Shown: positions 9,489 through 21,847, counted from the stretch's first letter. The stretch: 64,000 nucleotides of DNA from Chlorokybus atmophyticus (GCA_009103225.1 RHPI01000003.1:1-64000), one strand, 5' to 3'. Translations and numbers: made by a program. Notes: generated by a model from the letters alone, not told the origin.

Positions 9489-11076
9489 TCACACAGCGAT
9501 AGGGTCAGCAATGTTCGGTGCGCCCACGGTGCTGACAGGTGGGATGCCCGTGCAGGTATTTGTTAAGTTGGCTTCACTTGCGATCTCATTCAAAGCGATG
9601 CATGCGGCCGGCAGCGCTAAGGCAGATGACAGCTGGGCGTCGGACACGTTGGTAGTGACGTTGGAGAGGATGATGTCGTAGCTGCATGCAAGAAACAGAG
9701 TTGAAGCTTGCCCAACAGTGGCAGGACAGCATGTCACTCTACCCAAGCATCAATGCGCTTACACAAAGGTTGTGTTGGCAGAGGTGGTTGTGTTGGTAAG
9801 GGTGAAGTTGGCTATCTGGCGGACAGCGAAAGGTGCGGAGAAGCTGGTGTTGTCTACGCAGTAAGTGGTGCTGCCGTCGATAGGTCCTGTGAGGAGAAAA
9901 TGAGAGAAAATCAAGAACAAACGCACGAAAACATTTTTCAATTGACACCGCACACACACACATGCACACTCGCTGCGAGAGCTCACCTACTGGTCCGCCC
10001 AGGTTCACAGAGCAGTCGATAAAGTTATAAGTCTCAACGAACGACTGGTTTATTGAGAGTAGAGGTAACGGTTGCGCTCCTGTTTGCGGAAGGGTCACCA
10101 AGGCGTTGGATAAGCCTGCTGTGCAGTTGGTGACCGCGTTTGCGCCCTGCGCACGACAACACAACAACAACAATGATGTCACGGCGTCACACGCACAGGC
10201 GGCCAGGTTCAAGAGCTGAGTGTATGCACGCAAGCCACTAACTGTCACTGGCTCGCCGGCAATGACACCCCAAGTGCCGTTGACGCCGAGGCGGGTGAGT
10301 CGGCCTGCGGTGACGTCGCCTTCGCAAGTGTTGAATGCCGTCTGGAATGTGTATCTGCCACAGCACACGTTGACCCAACAGAAGAGAGATATGTGTGCGC
10401 AGCAAGTTACCATCAGAGCGAGAATTCAAAAAAACTCACTGGATGACTGTCCCGTTTTCTTGACCGATGGCATAGATGGACGTGTCTGGCGAGTGATCGG
10501 TTTGCGCGAAGATGTCCACTCTGCATGCCATATGCACAATTCATTGACCACACACAACAACTTGCAGCATGGACGCATGGAGCCTGGTTGCGGCGCACAG
10601 CAGTTGACAGAATCAGAACCAAGGCATGCACCTGCTGCTGCTGCTGTTCCCGGAATTGTTGAAGAAGCGGGTGAACGTGCCGGTCACCGTCGTTCCATTG
10701 GTGGTGATGTTCACTACGCCATTAGCAGTGTGGCTGGGCTCCAAGCCAGGAACCTGCGCAATATATAGCAGCATGTCACACTCGGTCATCATGAGGCACA
10801 TTTTCAGGCACGCTCTGCACTCGAGCAACTGAATGAGACCAATTGAATCCACACCTCACGCATGCGTGCGGTAATATCATGTGTAGCTCTACCAGAAACG
10901 AGAGCTTACTCCTCGTGCACCAGGAGCACGCGTTAGGTGACGCTTGCACACGACAATGCATGCACACATGCACGCATGCGGTGCAGTCGAGTTACCGCAG
11001 CCTGCTGCGCTGAAGCAAAGGCCAGAAAGGCGAGACACAGGCTGATGAGTAGTAGAACACAGCGCTGCTTCGCCAT
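9489..11076 (-). CDS. Secreted N-glycosylated protein A (paralogue of the divergent gene B)
   Basis: Start ATG 11076 gives a clear signal peptide (MAKQRCVLLLISLCLAFLAF, then ASAQQ). Seven exons join in phase: about 10996-11076, 10637-10751, 10438-10520, 10249-10354, 9989-10146, about 9768-9886 and 9489-9681 (TGA). The mature protein, about 280 residues, has many N-x-S/T sites (NITTNGT, NNSGNSS, NLTNT, NVTTN) and about eight cysteines. Recognisable patches are FNTCEGDVTAG, RLGVNGTWGVIAG, DGSTTYCVDNTSFSAPFAVRQI and SSALALPAACIAL near the C terminus. Each patch has a counterpart in gene B. It should enter the ER and be secreted or wall-bound. I cannot assign a family. Confidence 0.75.
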
Positions 11077-11584
11077 GATTGGGGCGGAACAAACGCCTTC
11101 TCTTTTGCCGCACCTCCGCTGGGCGTCGATGTGAGCAACGAACGCAGCAGCTACAACGCCAAAGGCCTGCTGCAGCAGCTTATCTACTTCCACGCAACGT
11201 GTCAAGCGCAGGAAAGGCAGCGCCAAGATGGTTGTGAGAAGGACCTTTCAATCACAACTTGACACTGCGTACCTGTGCAGAGAGCTTCGCATCCAGCACC
11301 AGAGGCGCCTGAGCTTGACGTGTGCAAGGGCCTCTGATGACAGCTGTCATCGGCATGCGCGTGTCCGGCAGGCAGGCAGCACCATGACAGCTCCAAAACG
11401 TGTCAATTGCTGGGGGGTCGGCACCAAGCCTGTGCAACAACAAAGCTGCCTCCATAGCCTGAAGCCATGGTCACGATATGATAGCGTTGGTGCTTGCTGT
11501 GGCTTCAAAACCGGCCCCTTCCATCTTGGTGCCTGGTGACTGATATAGCTCTGGTGTTCGCCACTAGCACCGGCGACGGCGGCG
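11077..11584. promoter_or_regulatory. Shared 508-bp spacer between divergent paralogues A and B
   Basis: The start codons of genes A (minus) and B (plus) face away from each other across this segment, so both promoters must lie in it. No unambiguous TATA box is seen in either direction. The spacer contains CATGCGCGTG, GCATGCGCATGC-like palindromes and CAACAACAAAG. Confidence 0.5.
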
Positions 11585-13070
11585 ATGGTGACCCGTATGG
11601 TGGCCGCATGCGCATGCTTGTTGACTCTGCTTCTCTTTCCTGGGTGTCTGCCCCTGCAAGCTGGGGCGCAGTACACCTATCCCACCGCCCCTGTTTCAAC
11701 CAATATAACAGCTGCAACCAACGTAACTACCGGCCCTGAGGAATCTCACTTTGCCACGTGAGTGTCATGTGCTGTTGCTTGACTGAATGCATCAATTGCC
11801 TTGCAAATAACGTTGAGCACTTGCATGCTCAACGCTGCGCGCATGCTTAGGACACTTGTTTGCCTGAGAGGTGGGTTGTTTGATGACAGAGGTGTGATAG
11901 TGGTGGACGTCGACGGCTTCTCTGCGAGTGGTTTTTTATCGCGCTGGTACGACAACAACACCAACACAAGCAGGTGAAGTGCGTGTGCAACTGAGCGCTT
12001 GCCTGTCGCATGTTAGCTGCATGCATGCATGCAGACGCTCAACAGGTGCTCCCTACCAGATTGGATGTTGTGGCCATCAACAACGTTGCAGACGTGTCCA
12101 CGTTCGTACAACCCTCTGCAAACGGAACCCTCACGGAATTCATCTTCACTCCAAACGTCTCAGCCTCGTAAGACAGCTACATTTGTTGCAAGCGTCATGT
12201 ATAACAGATGCACAACCGGAACAATGATGATGATGACGATCTACATGCTGCAATCACATTATGACATGCTGGTATGGGTAGCTTACTTGCAGGTTGGTTG
12301 TAGGGGAGTTGGAACGTGCAGCGTGACCACGTCACTGGGAACTTACACAAAACTGGGCATTGACAACAACTTTGGCGTGATTGAAGGACTCCAAACGTTC
12401 CCAGTGCGTGCTTTGAGCAAGCGCCCGCAATTCAACAAGAAGCTGGTTGCATGCTTTGAGCACACAGTGCTTGCTTCTGTGACCAGGTGTCTTCTACATG
12501 CATCACGAACCTGGATGGCTTGAACGACGACAGTTACTACGACACCTTTCCTTTCAGCATCGATGCGTCCTTCATTAACTCCTTCAACGTCAGGTTTGTG
12601 TTGTGTGCCCCCTGGTGCAGCAGATTAACATGCCTGTTCACATATTGCACTCAGGCATCTGGCCTGCGCAGCAACTGTTTTGATGATGGAAGCACCACCT
12701 TCCGCATTGGCGCAACACTGTTCTGCATTGATGCCACCACCTTTGCTCAGCCGTTCGCAGTGGAGCAGATCACCACATTCACTGAAGTAAGCCTGTGCTG
12801 GAAGCTGCACAAAGAGCTGTGCAGCATGCAATAACCTTAGGTCTCACTGAAGTTGAAGATGCAGTGACACGTGCATGCTGTGGCTTGCAGGTCAACACCA
12901 CGGACTGGTCGACAGTCAGTGTCACCACGAGCATCATATGGCTGACGGTGGTGACGGACGTCGCAAACAACACGAACTTCCAGGGCGCGTTGTCTCTGCC
13001 GGCCAACTGTGCTTTGCTGCCCACAGCTGCGCTTCCTGCTAACTGCTCGAGCATTGCAACTGTCACTTAA
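11585..13070 (+). CDS. Secreted N-glycosylated protein B (paralogue of A)
   Basis: Start ATG 11585 gives a signal peptide MVTRMVAACACLLTLLLFPG, then CLPLQAGAQYTYP. Exons in phase: 11585-11758, about 11898-11970, about 12059-12168, about 12314-12409, 12488-12593, about 12679-12786 and 12891-13070 (TAA). Conserved patches relative to A are LGTYTKLGIDNNFGVIEG, VSSTCITNL, DDGSTTF, LFCIDATTFAQPFAVEQIT and FQGALSLPANCALL. Like A it carries many N-x-T sites (NITAATNVT, NNTNTS, NNTNF) and paired cysteines. The exon order and several phases match those of A, pointing to an inverted duplication. The first part of exon 3 depends on choosing an acceptor (about 12058) that keeps the frame. Confidence 0.72.
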
Positions 13071-13440
13071 CAAAAGAGTTGCGACCCAAACTGCCGCAGC
13101 TTACGCAACAATGCGGCACGCTGTGTGCGGTACATGCACCCCGCACTTTCCACGCTGAGCAACCAACTTGGCAGACCGACCCAAAAGTAAGAAGGCACCT
13201 TTCCAGTGTTTGGGATACTTTGTTGTACATAGCAGGCGTGTTAATACGGGTTGTGACAGTGCTTGGTTATCTGCGCGACTGTTGAGTTCGGTATGACAAT
13301 GCAGCAAACTCTATGCTTACAGTTCAGGGTCCACTAGTAGCACCCCATCTGACTGCACGCTTCCATTGCTGTTGTCTCCAGCGCTTTGATTTCCAATGTT
13401 GCCCTTCCTGCCATGTGCAGTAACAACAATGAGACTGTTG
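13071..13440. other. Spacer between gene B and the convergent coiled-coil gene
   Basis: This is the 3' side of both flanking genes. No coding or RNA feature is supported. Confidence 0.4.
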
Positions 13441-16400
13441 TCACAGAAGCAGTTCAAGGCCCATTGCAAATTCATGGCACATGGTCTCAACGCACCGTGC
13501 ATCGTCTTGGCTGTCAAAGTCAAACATGGGGCTCATGAACGCCTTCTTGAGCTTCTTGCGGGCGCTGAATAGCTCAACTTCGCGAGCATTGCCCTGGAAT
13601 GACAACTTAGCAGCATCACCTTGATGAGCACAACAATGACGCAGCTTGCAGCAGTGAGTAGGTTACTCAACCAGAGACTGATCAGGGTTGACATGCATCA
13701 GCGCTTGCCTGTTTTAACTGTGGCACCAGCTGCAGCGGCTTGAAGCCTGCTTTCTTTGGCTTGAAGTGCACCGGTGCCAACTGCAACTGTTGTGGCTGTG
13801 AATACAACAATTGGTGGGTTACCGATACCGATGTCAAAACAACTACAAGCCTGCAAGTGCAGCTGGCATGCTTGCAATTCATAAGCATATGCCATTGACA
13901 CAGCCCGTCAGCTGAAGCCGCGCATTTGGCACCTCGGATGCAGGGAGCAGGGCATCGGACAAGTCATCCATCCAGCTCTTGCCACTGGTTGCCTCTTGTT
14001 GGTCATGGTCATATTTGGCAGGACTGCTGCGCATTTTCTCCTTACCTTCCTGCAGAGGTTGGAAACCACACAGAAACATTCAACTATCAAACTGGCTGAT
14101 GCTTGCAACACAGCTGGTTGGCTTGGTAAAATCAGTGCCATTTCCAGGCAGCACCGAGCGTTGATTGCTTCTTGAGAACCTGCAGTGCACGTACCTGCAA
14201 ACGAGCAACTTCCTGCACGCGTGCTTGCAACTCCGTTGTTAGGCGTGTTAGCTCTTCCTCCCGGCAACGCAATGCAGCATTCACCTGCGGCACATTGCCG
14301 GGCGTTATTGATTGGGCGGAGGTTGCGCAATCATGTTGCTGGCAGCTGCCTTCAAAGCTATCAATTAGCGTCAGTTTGCACATAGCATTGGCGCATCAAC
14401 CTCCGCAAGCTGGTGCTGGCAGACTTCTGCCGCTTCCAAGGCTGAGTGTTTGGCTTGTGATGCATCCGTTGCAGTCTGAAGCTGCTGGTGTTGCCGCTGC
14501 AAGTGTGCCAAGACCTGGTTCTTGTCCAACAGCGCTGCTTGAGCCAACGCCAACTCCTCATCAAGTGCCTGATGTTTGGCTTGCCATTCTTGGACCGCAG
14601 CTTCGTGTTGTGCCTGTTTTTGCGACACCTGTGATGCACCAATGGGCATGCTTGCATCCTGATCTTCTCCTCCTGACCAAAACTGCAGCATGCAAACACA
14701 GAATACCTGGCTATCTTCAGCTGCGGCAAGCTGTTGTACCTTTGCATTGGCTTGATCTAAAGCATGCTGTCTCAGCGCCAGGGTGTTGCGCATGTCCTGC
14801 AACTGATTAAGCAGATGTCAGTATAGTAACTTGAACATGAAAGCCATGCTGCACAGCTGTAATAAGATAAGCGAAGAAGCACAGGGCACAGCTTCACTGA
14901 TACTCAAAGACAGAAGCACGTACCTGGCGAGTGAGAGTTGAGATTTTCTCGTACTGTTCAGAGCAGGTGTTTTCCAATGCCTGTTGCTGGTGGTGGCGTT
15001 GCTCTGACTTTCGCAACGCCTCTGCAGTTTCTTCTTGCAGGCATTTCTGTCTCACCAACTGCTCCTCACAGGCACAGAGTTGGCGTTTGAGGTCTTGTTG
15101 CCGGTTGGCAGCTGTGCGCGCGTCACTCTTCTGCTGTTCAACCTGTAACAACAGGGTTGAATAGGTGCATGGTGTCAGTATCATGCGACAGGCGAGGCAG
15201 GGGTGACCACGCAATGCAAATTGTTGCATACTACATCTTGGCACTGTGGTAATGCAATGCGACGGCGGTTTTATTGCAGCCAAACGCACCAGGTCTTCCA
15301 GTTCGGTGAGACGGCATTGCAGCGCAATCAGACGTTCACCCTTGTCGCAGCTTTCCCGGCGCAGGGCAAACACCTCATCCTGTTTGCCGGCTATCTCGCT
15401 CTCAAGCTTCTCAACTTGGTGGCTGAGCTGCTCGATCTCGACATTCATCTCGGCAACCTTCTCACGCGACTGCATGACAACTGCTTTGTCTATTGCCAGC
15501 TGGCGAGAGATGCTTTCTCGAGACTTCTCGCAGGCTCTCAAGGCGTCCTTGGCGTTCTGCAGCTCTGTTCTGACCGCCTGAGTCTCTTCCGCTCTGGTTT
15601 GCAAATCTTGTTCATGTTGCTGCACTTGCTCATGTAACCGAGAGTTCGTGAAGTCCCGCGCTTTCCTCAGCTCAGAGCACACATCGTCATATTTGCTTTG
15701 CAATGTGGCGAAGGTTTCTGCTTCGGTGGATATTGCGGCCTTCAGCTCCTCATTCTCAATCTCGTACGTCTTCACTTCATCTTCAAGACACCGCAGTCGG
15801 CTGATGTGCGCCTGGGCTGCAGCCTGAGCATTGCCGAGTTCCTGCTTGGCATGGTTCAGCTGCGTTGTCAACTGGGACACAATTTGCTTCTGCTCTTCAT
15901 CGGCTGAGCGCAGCTGGGCTTCCAGTTGCCTTGTGTGTGCCTCAGCATCCGTGTACCGCTCCCTGTGCTGGACATTGATGGCACGGACAGAGCGGACAAC
16001 CGTGCGCATGGACGAAGCCATCAGCTGCCAGATGTCACTTGCGCATGTTGCGAAGTCCTGCTGAAGCTGGCAGAGGTCTTTGGACAGCGTGCTGAGGTGC
16101 TGGTATTGGTACGGCAGAGTATGCCTGAAGACCTCCACAGCGTGCGTGCACTTGTCAAGCCTCCAATTCCGGGACTCTTCGTCGATCTGGCGGGACACCA
16201 GCTGCTTTGTCAGTTTATCCAGCTGCATGTGCTGCCGTCCGCACGCAGTCTGTAGCTCAGAATTTCGTTTTTGCGCCTGGCTGAGATGGAGCTTCAAAGC
16301 ATCGATGACTGCCTCCCTGCTGCTCAGCTCCATCTGCAGTGACGACACTCGCTGCTGTAGTTGAGCTGTTTCATGCACTTGGTTACCCAGCAAATCCTGC

Positions 16401-17715
16401 AGCTTCTGCTCCGCTTGCTCTTCCAGTTGTCGTGCCTACAAGACATGCTCCACGATTGGTCTGCTCACGTTACAGCTTCAACATTCATCACAAACTGCTG
16501 TATGCAATGCACTGTACTGTAGCCTGCAAGCCTGTACTGTAGGCAAATACTTGTACATTAACATTTTGAAGCGCACTCAACTCAGCGAATATACCTGGTT
16601 CCGGAGCTGATAGTACTGCTGTTGCACCATCAAAGGTGTTTGCCACTTGGGAGCAACCAGTTCAGAATGCGCAGTGTCTTCCTCAAACCCATGTGCTGCT
16701 GCCACTGCTTGCTCTGGCAGGGAAACCTGCAGTGGTGGTGCCTACATGGACAACAGGTAAGCGCATCTGTCAAGAACAGTGGCTGCATCATCATGCTACT
16801 AGCATAGTATGATAGTGGTCACAAGTTGGATGGTCACCTAAAAAGCTCTCTACACGTGCTTAGTCTTGTCTAGCTGTAGTCAGAAAGGACTCTTACCAAG
16901 TCTTGCATGTTGTGGACAGCATGATGGACTTGTGCTTGCTGAAATCGTGCACGCCGCTCGGCTGCTTGCTGCCGCTTGACCACTGTTACCAGGCTATCGG
17001 ACAGCGTTGTAAAAGTTGAAGCAGCCTGCAACCATGCATTAAAGCACTTTGTCATTTCAACAGCTGACTTGCGTCTAATCACTGTGCACAATTTTTCTGT
17101 GTGTGTGCTTCGCCGTTACCCATCCTGCATTGCCCTGCACAAGCGCGTACCTCTGATAAACCAACCAGGACCTCCTGGCGCAAGCTCTTGAAGGTGCACT
17201 TCGCTGCGGCCACGCTATCCACCAGCTCTGCTGACACGGCCTGCGACAAGCAGTCCTAGTCCCCATGCATGCGCTTAAAGCCACTACATAGTACAGTGCA
17301 CTCCACGTTGCAAGGGGTTACTTACAACTGGTTTGTACTAATGCTAAACTGCTAAACATAGCTTACCATGGTGAGCCTGCGCTTCAGGGGCATGCTTTGT
17401 CTTCAGACTGCTCGCAATATAGGTAAGGGCATGCACTGCAGCAATGTCTGTTCAGCACAACAGCGCACCTGTCATTGTGAAGTAGTTCTGCAACCGCAGC
17501 ATTGGCAACACCCACACACTCGTGTTCTGCGACGAGAGCGCTGACAGTGTACTGTCAAACAGCATGAGAAACTGCAATGACCAGGGTGTGCTGGAGCTTT
17601 CCCGAGCTGCAAGCAGCATATGTGCGTGTGTTTGCAGCTCCAGTAACAGTCTACACGACTCCTTGTGCATTGAAGCCATAAATCGACGCCAAGAGCAGCT
17701 CTCAGTGTACAGCAT
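13441..17715 (-). CDS. Large coiled-coil protein (golgin/centrosomal-like composition)
   Basis: The N terminus is probably at ATG 17715 or 17679 (MASMHKESCRLLLELQTHAH). Exons follow at about 17465-17679, 17156-17240, 16898-17026, 16592-16742, 15260-16436 with 14924-15143, then shorter ones at 14710-14800, 14397-14683, 14197-14284, 13908-13990 and 13441-13595. The long exon is almost pure heptad-repeat coiled coil (for example EELKAAISTEAETFATLQSK and EKVAEMNVEIEQLSHQVEKL). The C-terminal exon has ELFSARKKLKKAFMSPMFDF followed by CVETMCHEF and a stop at 13441. Such proteins usually tether or scaffold Golgi, centrosome or cytoskeleton, but no diagnostic targeting domain (GRIP, GRAB, PACT) is visible. 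The small exons at the 3' end are the least certain. Confidence 0.65.
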
Positions 17716-17911
17716 GCACAAGTGCACCTCCGAAGCTACGTGGATGGGTCAGCATTCGTCTGGACAGGGAAGGCAGCACGCCATAGTGACCAGTGCCCGG
17801 ACGGTGCATGCTTGCTTTCACCCAGACCAACTTCACCTATGCACACATGCATGCATGCGTGCATGTCACTTACCACATGCCAGCCTGCTGAACAGACAAC
17901 ACTGGCATCCG

Positions 17912-18309
17912 CTAGAGTGCAACCAGCACACCGCCGCCCTGCTCGCCGCCAGCTCCTGTTCGTTCGTGCGTATGCGCACTCAGCTTGTACTTATAGCCTT
18001 GCCAACGGCAGCTCTCCGGTCCTTTCGCCTTTTCCAGCAACCCCAGCGGAAGGGCGGAAGAACAAGTATAACCACCTTTCACCGTGTTTTGCCATGCAAC
18101 TTCTGAGGTTTTTCGGCAAGTTGCCGACGCACAGCGTTTACCCGTGAAACTTGGCAACAGCGGTTTCCCACTTTCCTGTTTTACGTTGCTGTTGCAGCTT
18201 GCAAGCTCAGTTCAGGGCGGCGGTAAGGTTGGGCAGCTGTTTGCAGCAGCAAACAGCATATGTTGCCGATGATGGCGAGAAGCAGGAGGAGGGCTGGGAG
18301 AAGGAGCAT
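17912..18309 (-). CDS. Possible small secreted Cys-containing protein (frame not continuous)
   Basis: An ATG at 18309 opens MLLLPALLLLLAIIGNICCL, a textbook signal peptide, but this frame stops at a TAA at about 18182. Overlapping in another frame to a stop at 17912 is a basic, Cys-containing stretch (SFTGKRCASATCRKTSEVAW, then GYTCSS and ESCRWQGYKYKL). No plausible GT-AG intron joins the two: the only fit is about 35 bp. Either there is a tiny intron, a frameshift, or one half is spurious. Confidence 0.25.
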
Positions 18310-18833
18310 GGTCGTGCTAGGCGTTTGCTTGCAGGTTGCGGCCAGCCTGTTGCTGCTGTTGTTGCTGTTGTCGTTGGGGTGGTGGTGGCGGTTGTTGTTT
18401 GAGCACGCGGAGGAGGGGTGCAGTGGCGGCGACGCTCTTACCCGGCGAAGGCAGTGAAAGCAAGGCGGGCAGCCGCAGCGTGGAGAAGCATGCATGCACA
18501 CGTGTGTTGAGGTTGAAGCGAGCAACAGAATCAGCAAGCCAGCTAAAGCCAGCTGCTGCTTCCTGATTGCATGCCCTGCATGAGGTAGCAGCTGTCCTGT
18601 GAGAGCTCATCAACGCAGTTATCAGCACACATAGAGCATGCGAAGAGTATGCAAGTCCTCTCAGTTACACAAACGAGATTGTTTATGTTTGGTCCGCGGG
18701 TAGTTATTATCCACAAGTATTCTAAGCGTGTACTAGCAGACTGAACGCAGTGCTTATCCCTAAAGAGACTAAAGCATAGCGGTGTTTAGCAGCAACTGCT
18801 GCTGTATTGCATGTTGTGCTTATGCTTACTATA
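18310..18833. other. Spacer with low-complexity GTT/GGT and CTG repeats
   Basis: Triplet-rich TGTTGCTGCTGTTGTTGCTGTTGTCGTTGG (18348-18400) gives poly-Gln/Pro or poly-Leu frames on both strands, which I treat as repeat artefacts. Nothing else is supported. Confidence 0.4.
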
Positions 18834-21056
18834 TTACAGGCTTGGCGCCTTGGTACACTTCTTGCACGCTTTCATGCACTGGCCCTCGCTGAAGTCGTCA
18901 CCAATCATGTAGCCGGGGTTCTTCTCGCACTCGCCGGTTGCGGCCCATGCCTGGCATTGGTCACTGAGGTCCTCGCAAGGCCCGTCCTTCGCCCTGGCCC
19001 TCCTGCCGCCCCCAAACCCAAACGGCCCAACGTGCATCCACTTGGTCGCCGACCACTTGTCGCCTATGATGACCGGACATCCGGCATGCAAGCTGTCGTG
19101 GTCCTCCTTGCCCTCAAGCGTCATGCTCCAGAAGAGCAGCGCATCGCCCTTCTTTGGTTTGGCTGGTGTGTGCAAGGTACGAGTCAGTTACCAACTAGAA
19201 GTAGTCAAGTCAAGCGAGCAAGACAGCAGCGTGTGATGAAGGAGCATGCAATGACCATACTTGCAACATGTCAAGATGACAACAATGTTGATTTTCATTG
19301 CACTGCTGTCGATGATACTGACAATGAGTGGTTAAGAAAACGGAGCACGCAAGACGACTGGAGAAGTACACCGGTCATCAAAACAACTATGGCACACAAA
19401 CAGCAAGTCTACCTGCAACGCCTCTGCTTGCGCAAGGCGACCAGTGTTTGGACGCCTCCTCGGCACTCTGTGGCACAAGATTGTTACCAACATCACCGCA
19501 GACAGGAAACCAGAACTGGAGCACAACATGCTGTGCAACCACCTTGGTGGATGTTGGGAAGGTCGTCTCGCCGCCCTCTTCGACATCGGTGAGGTACATG
19601 AGGACTGTGGCAATGCGCTGGCCGCCATTACGCGTGTTGAACTTGTCGTTGAACCAGTCAAAATGCGCATCGTACTTCTGGCCGATCTCATAGTGCAGCA
19701 CCTGCAGACCTTCTCCATGCTCTACATCAACACCACAGGCAAAATCAGTTTTCATGCCAATGTCTTTGTGGTTCTTGCAGGACATGCACGCGCATGCACA
19801 CGGGCACGGCCACAGGCATGGGCAAGCAGGCACACACACAGGCACTACCTGCCGGGATCATTGTCCAGTCAGCAATCTTCTTCTCAATGCGCGTGACCAT
19901 CTCATCCTGCCGGACGAGCTTAAGTCAGGCAGGTATTGTCTTGCAGTACGAACGTGCACAAGTGCGTGTTGTCCCTACTGACTAACCTGCCCTCTGCTCA
20001 GGAACATCCCTGAACTTGTGCGGATGTCGCTTGGAACACTTTTGCCTGTTGAGCTGTCCACAACCATTGATTTCTGCAACTGTGGCTTCGCCTGTGTATG
20101 AACGCAATGCCAGGTAACTTCACAGCATACCATAAGCATCATCTGCTTGTGGCTGTGTAAGCTGTACTCGTTCTAGGTTGTGGAACGTTGCTTAGAGCAA
20201 TCGCGCAACACTACCAGTCTTCATCTCTTTCTCAGCAAAAATCATCATCAACTGCTGCTTACCAGGTTGACAAGATGGTCACATTCTTCATCGGTCAAAA
20301 AGTTGTGGTACACGAAGGCCCTATGCACATGCAGTCTGTCAATGAGTTGTATACGTATCACATTGAGTCCATGCGTATGTACATGTCTGCACGCCTAAGA
20401 CCCTCTGTGAATGCGCATGCCTGTGTTGGACATGAAGGCGCATGCTTGATCAAATACAAAGCATAAAGACAAACAAAAGATGCATTGGTTCATTCAGCGA
20501 CCAGGATAACATGAGCTTTACAGCGTGATGAGAGTGCCAATGCAACCGTCTTGATAGATTTATGCGTGGATGCAAGGTGATGGCCCTGTAGGAGTATCAG
20601 TTCCAACCCTTGCAACAAGAAAGGCACCTTGGTTTCCACGACAACACTTCAACATTGGGCCTCTGGTACCCTTCATTCATACCCTGTAGTCGAGGACTCT
20701 TATGCCTGCCAGTTACGACAGAGTCAATCAGATAAATGAATGCATCAGCCCAGCAACCAACAGAGACCGGCTTTCAAGAAAACAAGAAAAAGCCTGGTGA
20801 GATTCAACAACAAAATCAAGAACAATGTGATGTAAACGCTGCTCCGCAGAAGTGCCCAGCACTATACTGATGCTGGTAGCAGTACTTTTATCAGCTTGTT
20901 GCAAGTATGTACACGACATTTTGTGAAGACGATGGCGTACGTTTCTCCAAGCCATCCAATCAGGCGGTCGTCTTCCGACGCGAGGGGGTTGGCCGACGCC
21001 ACGCCAGCGAAGCACAGCAGCAGCGCGAAGAAGATTGCTACCGTCAACGAGGGCAT
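18834..21056 (-). CDS. Prolyl 4-hydroxylase (2-oxoglutarate/Fe(II)-dependent) with C-terminal ShKT domain
   Basis: Eight exons (20941-21056, 20628-20705, 20263-20320, 19987-20091, 19849-19906, 19543-19721, 19413-19467, 18834-19162) join in perfect phase to 325 residues. The N terminus is a signal sequence or membrane anchor (MPSLTVAIFFALLLCFAGVA). The catalytic core has VEVLSWKPRAFVYHNFLTDE, HGEGLQVLHYEIGQKYDAHF with the H-x-D iron pair, GGETTFP, KKGDALLFW, and the distal His/Lys in SLHAGCPV...GDKWSATKW. The last about 45 residues form a six-Cys ShKT module (CEDLSDQCQAWAATGECEKN...C..C). The enzyme hydroxylates prolines in secreted Hyp-rich glycoproteins in the ER/Golgi. A further in-frame ATG at 21086 would lengthen the N terminus by 10 residues. 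Confidence 0.93.
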
Positions 21057-21847
21057 GGAGGCATCCAGAGACGCCTGCAGCGACATTGCAGCCACGGCCG
21101 CCGCCGCCGCCGCCGCGGGCTTCCTCAGCCCAGCACCACGTGTCACACAGCAACTTGTGTACACTCAACTAACGTCGATGATGCGCGCGTTATGTCGATG
21201 CTGTTGACATGCTGTCGACATGACTGTTGCTACTGCAGGCGACTTGGTAGCGTACTGGAACGCCTGTAACTTTGCCTGCACGAAACCCTCCTTTAGCAGT
21301 TGATCCGCGGCGAACGCAGCCGAAGAGATTTTTGAATATCGGTTTGCATTATTATTTTGTGTAAAATTTGAGCGCGCCCTTCTCTGAGCACCTGGTCGGC
21401 CTGGTCTGGTAGGCGCGGCGGTGGAGCTTGGAGACCGGCCTGGCCTGGTAGGGTGGGAGTGCAGAGGCTTAGTGTGCATTGCGCTTGAGCTGCTTAGCCA
21501 CTGGCGACATCCCCACCGCCGCCGCCGCCGCACTCATCTCCAACTGTCTTGTCAGCAGGCTTCACCTTTCAAGCCACCCTCTTCTTGCCACCCGGCTCAG
21601 CCATGGTGAGTGCATGGCTAATTACATACATACTGTCAGAGTGGCTTGCGTGGTATGCGTTTGTCCTGCACTGCTTGATAAGCAGTGTGTTTTTGCTAAG
21701 AGAGCAGCAGCATGCAATGCACCTGCATGGCATGCGAAATGCAGCCCATTCTGTCTGTCTGTCTCAACATGCGTCACTCCACACACGGATATGCTCTCAT
21801 TTTTGCGCTGCTGTTACGATGTGCTAAACCTTTCTTTGTCAGGCACA
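21057..21847. other. Spacer, divergent promoter region with GGCCTGGTC repeats
   Basis: A (GCC)n run (21098-21118) lies just upstream of the hydroxylase. At about 21390-21450 the motif GGCCTGGTC(T)GGTAGG recurs, and it also occurs in an intron at 33.7 kb. A plus-strand exon-like stretch (about 21540-21603) ending ATG|GTGAGT could be an upstream exon of the next gene. Confidence 0.4.

Noticed and set aside
18317-18628. Poly-Gln/Pro minus-strand frame
   Set aside because: Triplet-repeat artefact; neither splice context nor motifs support a gene.
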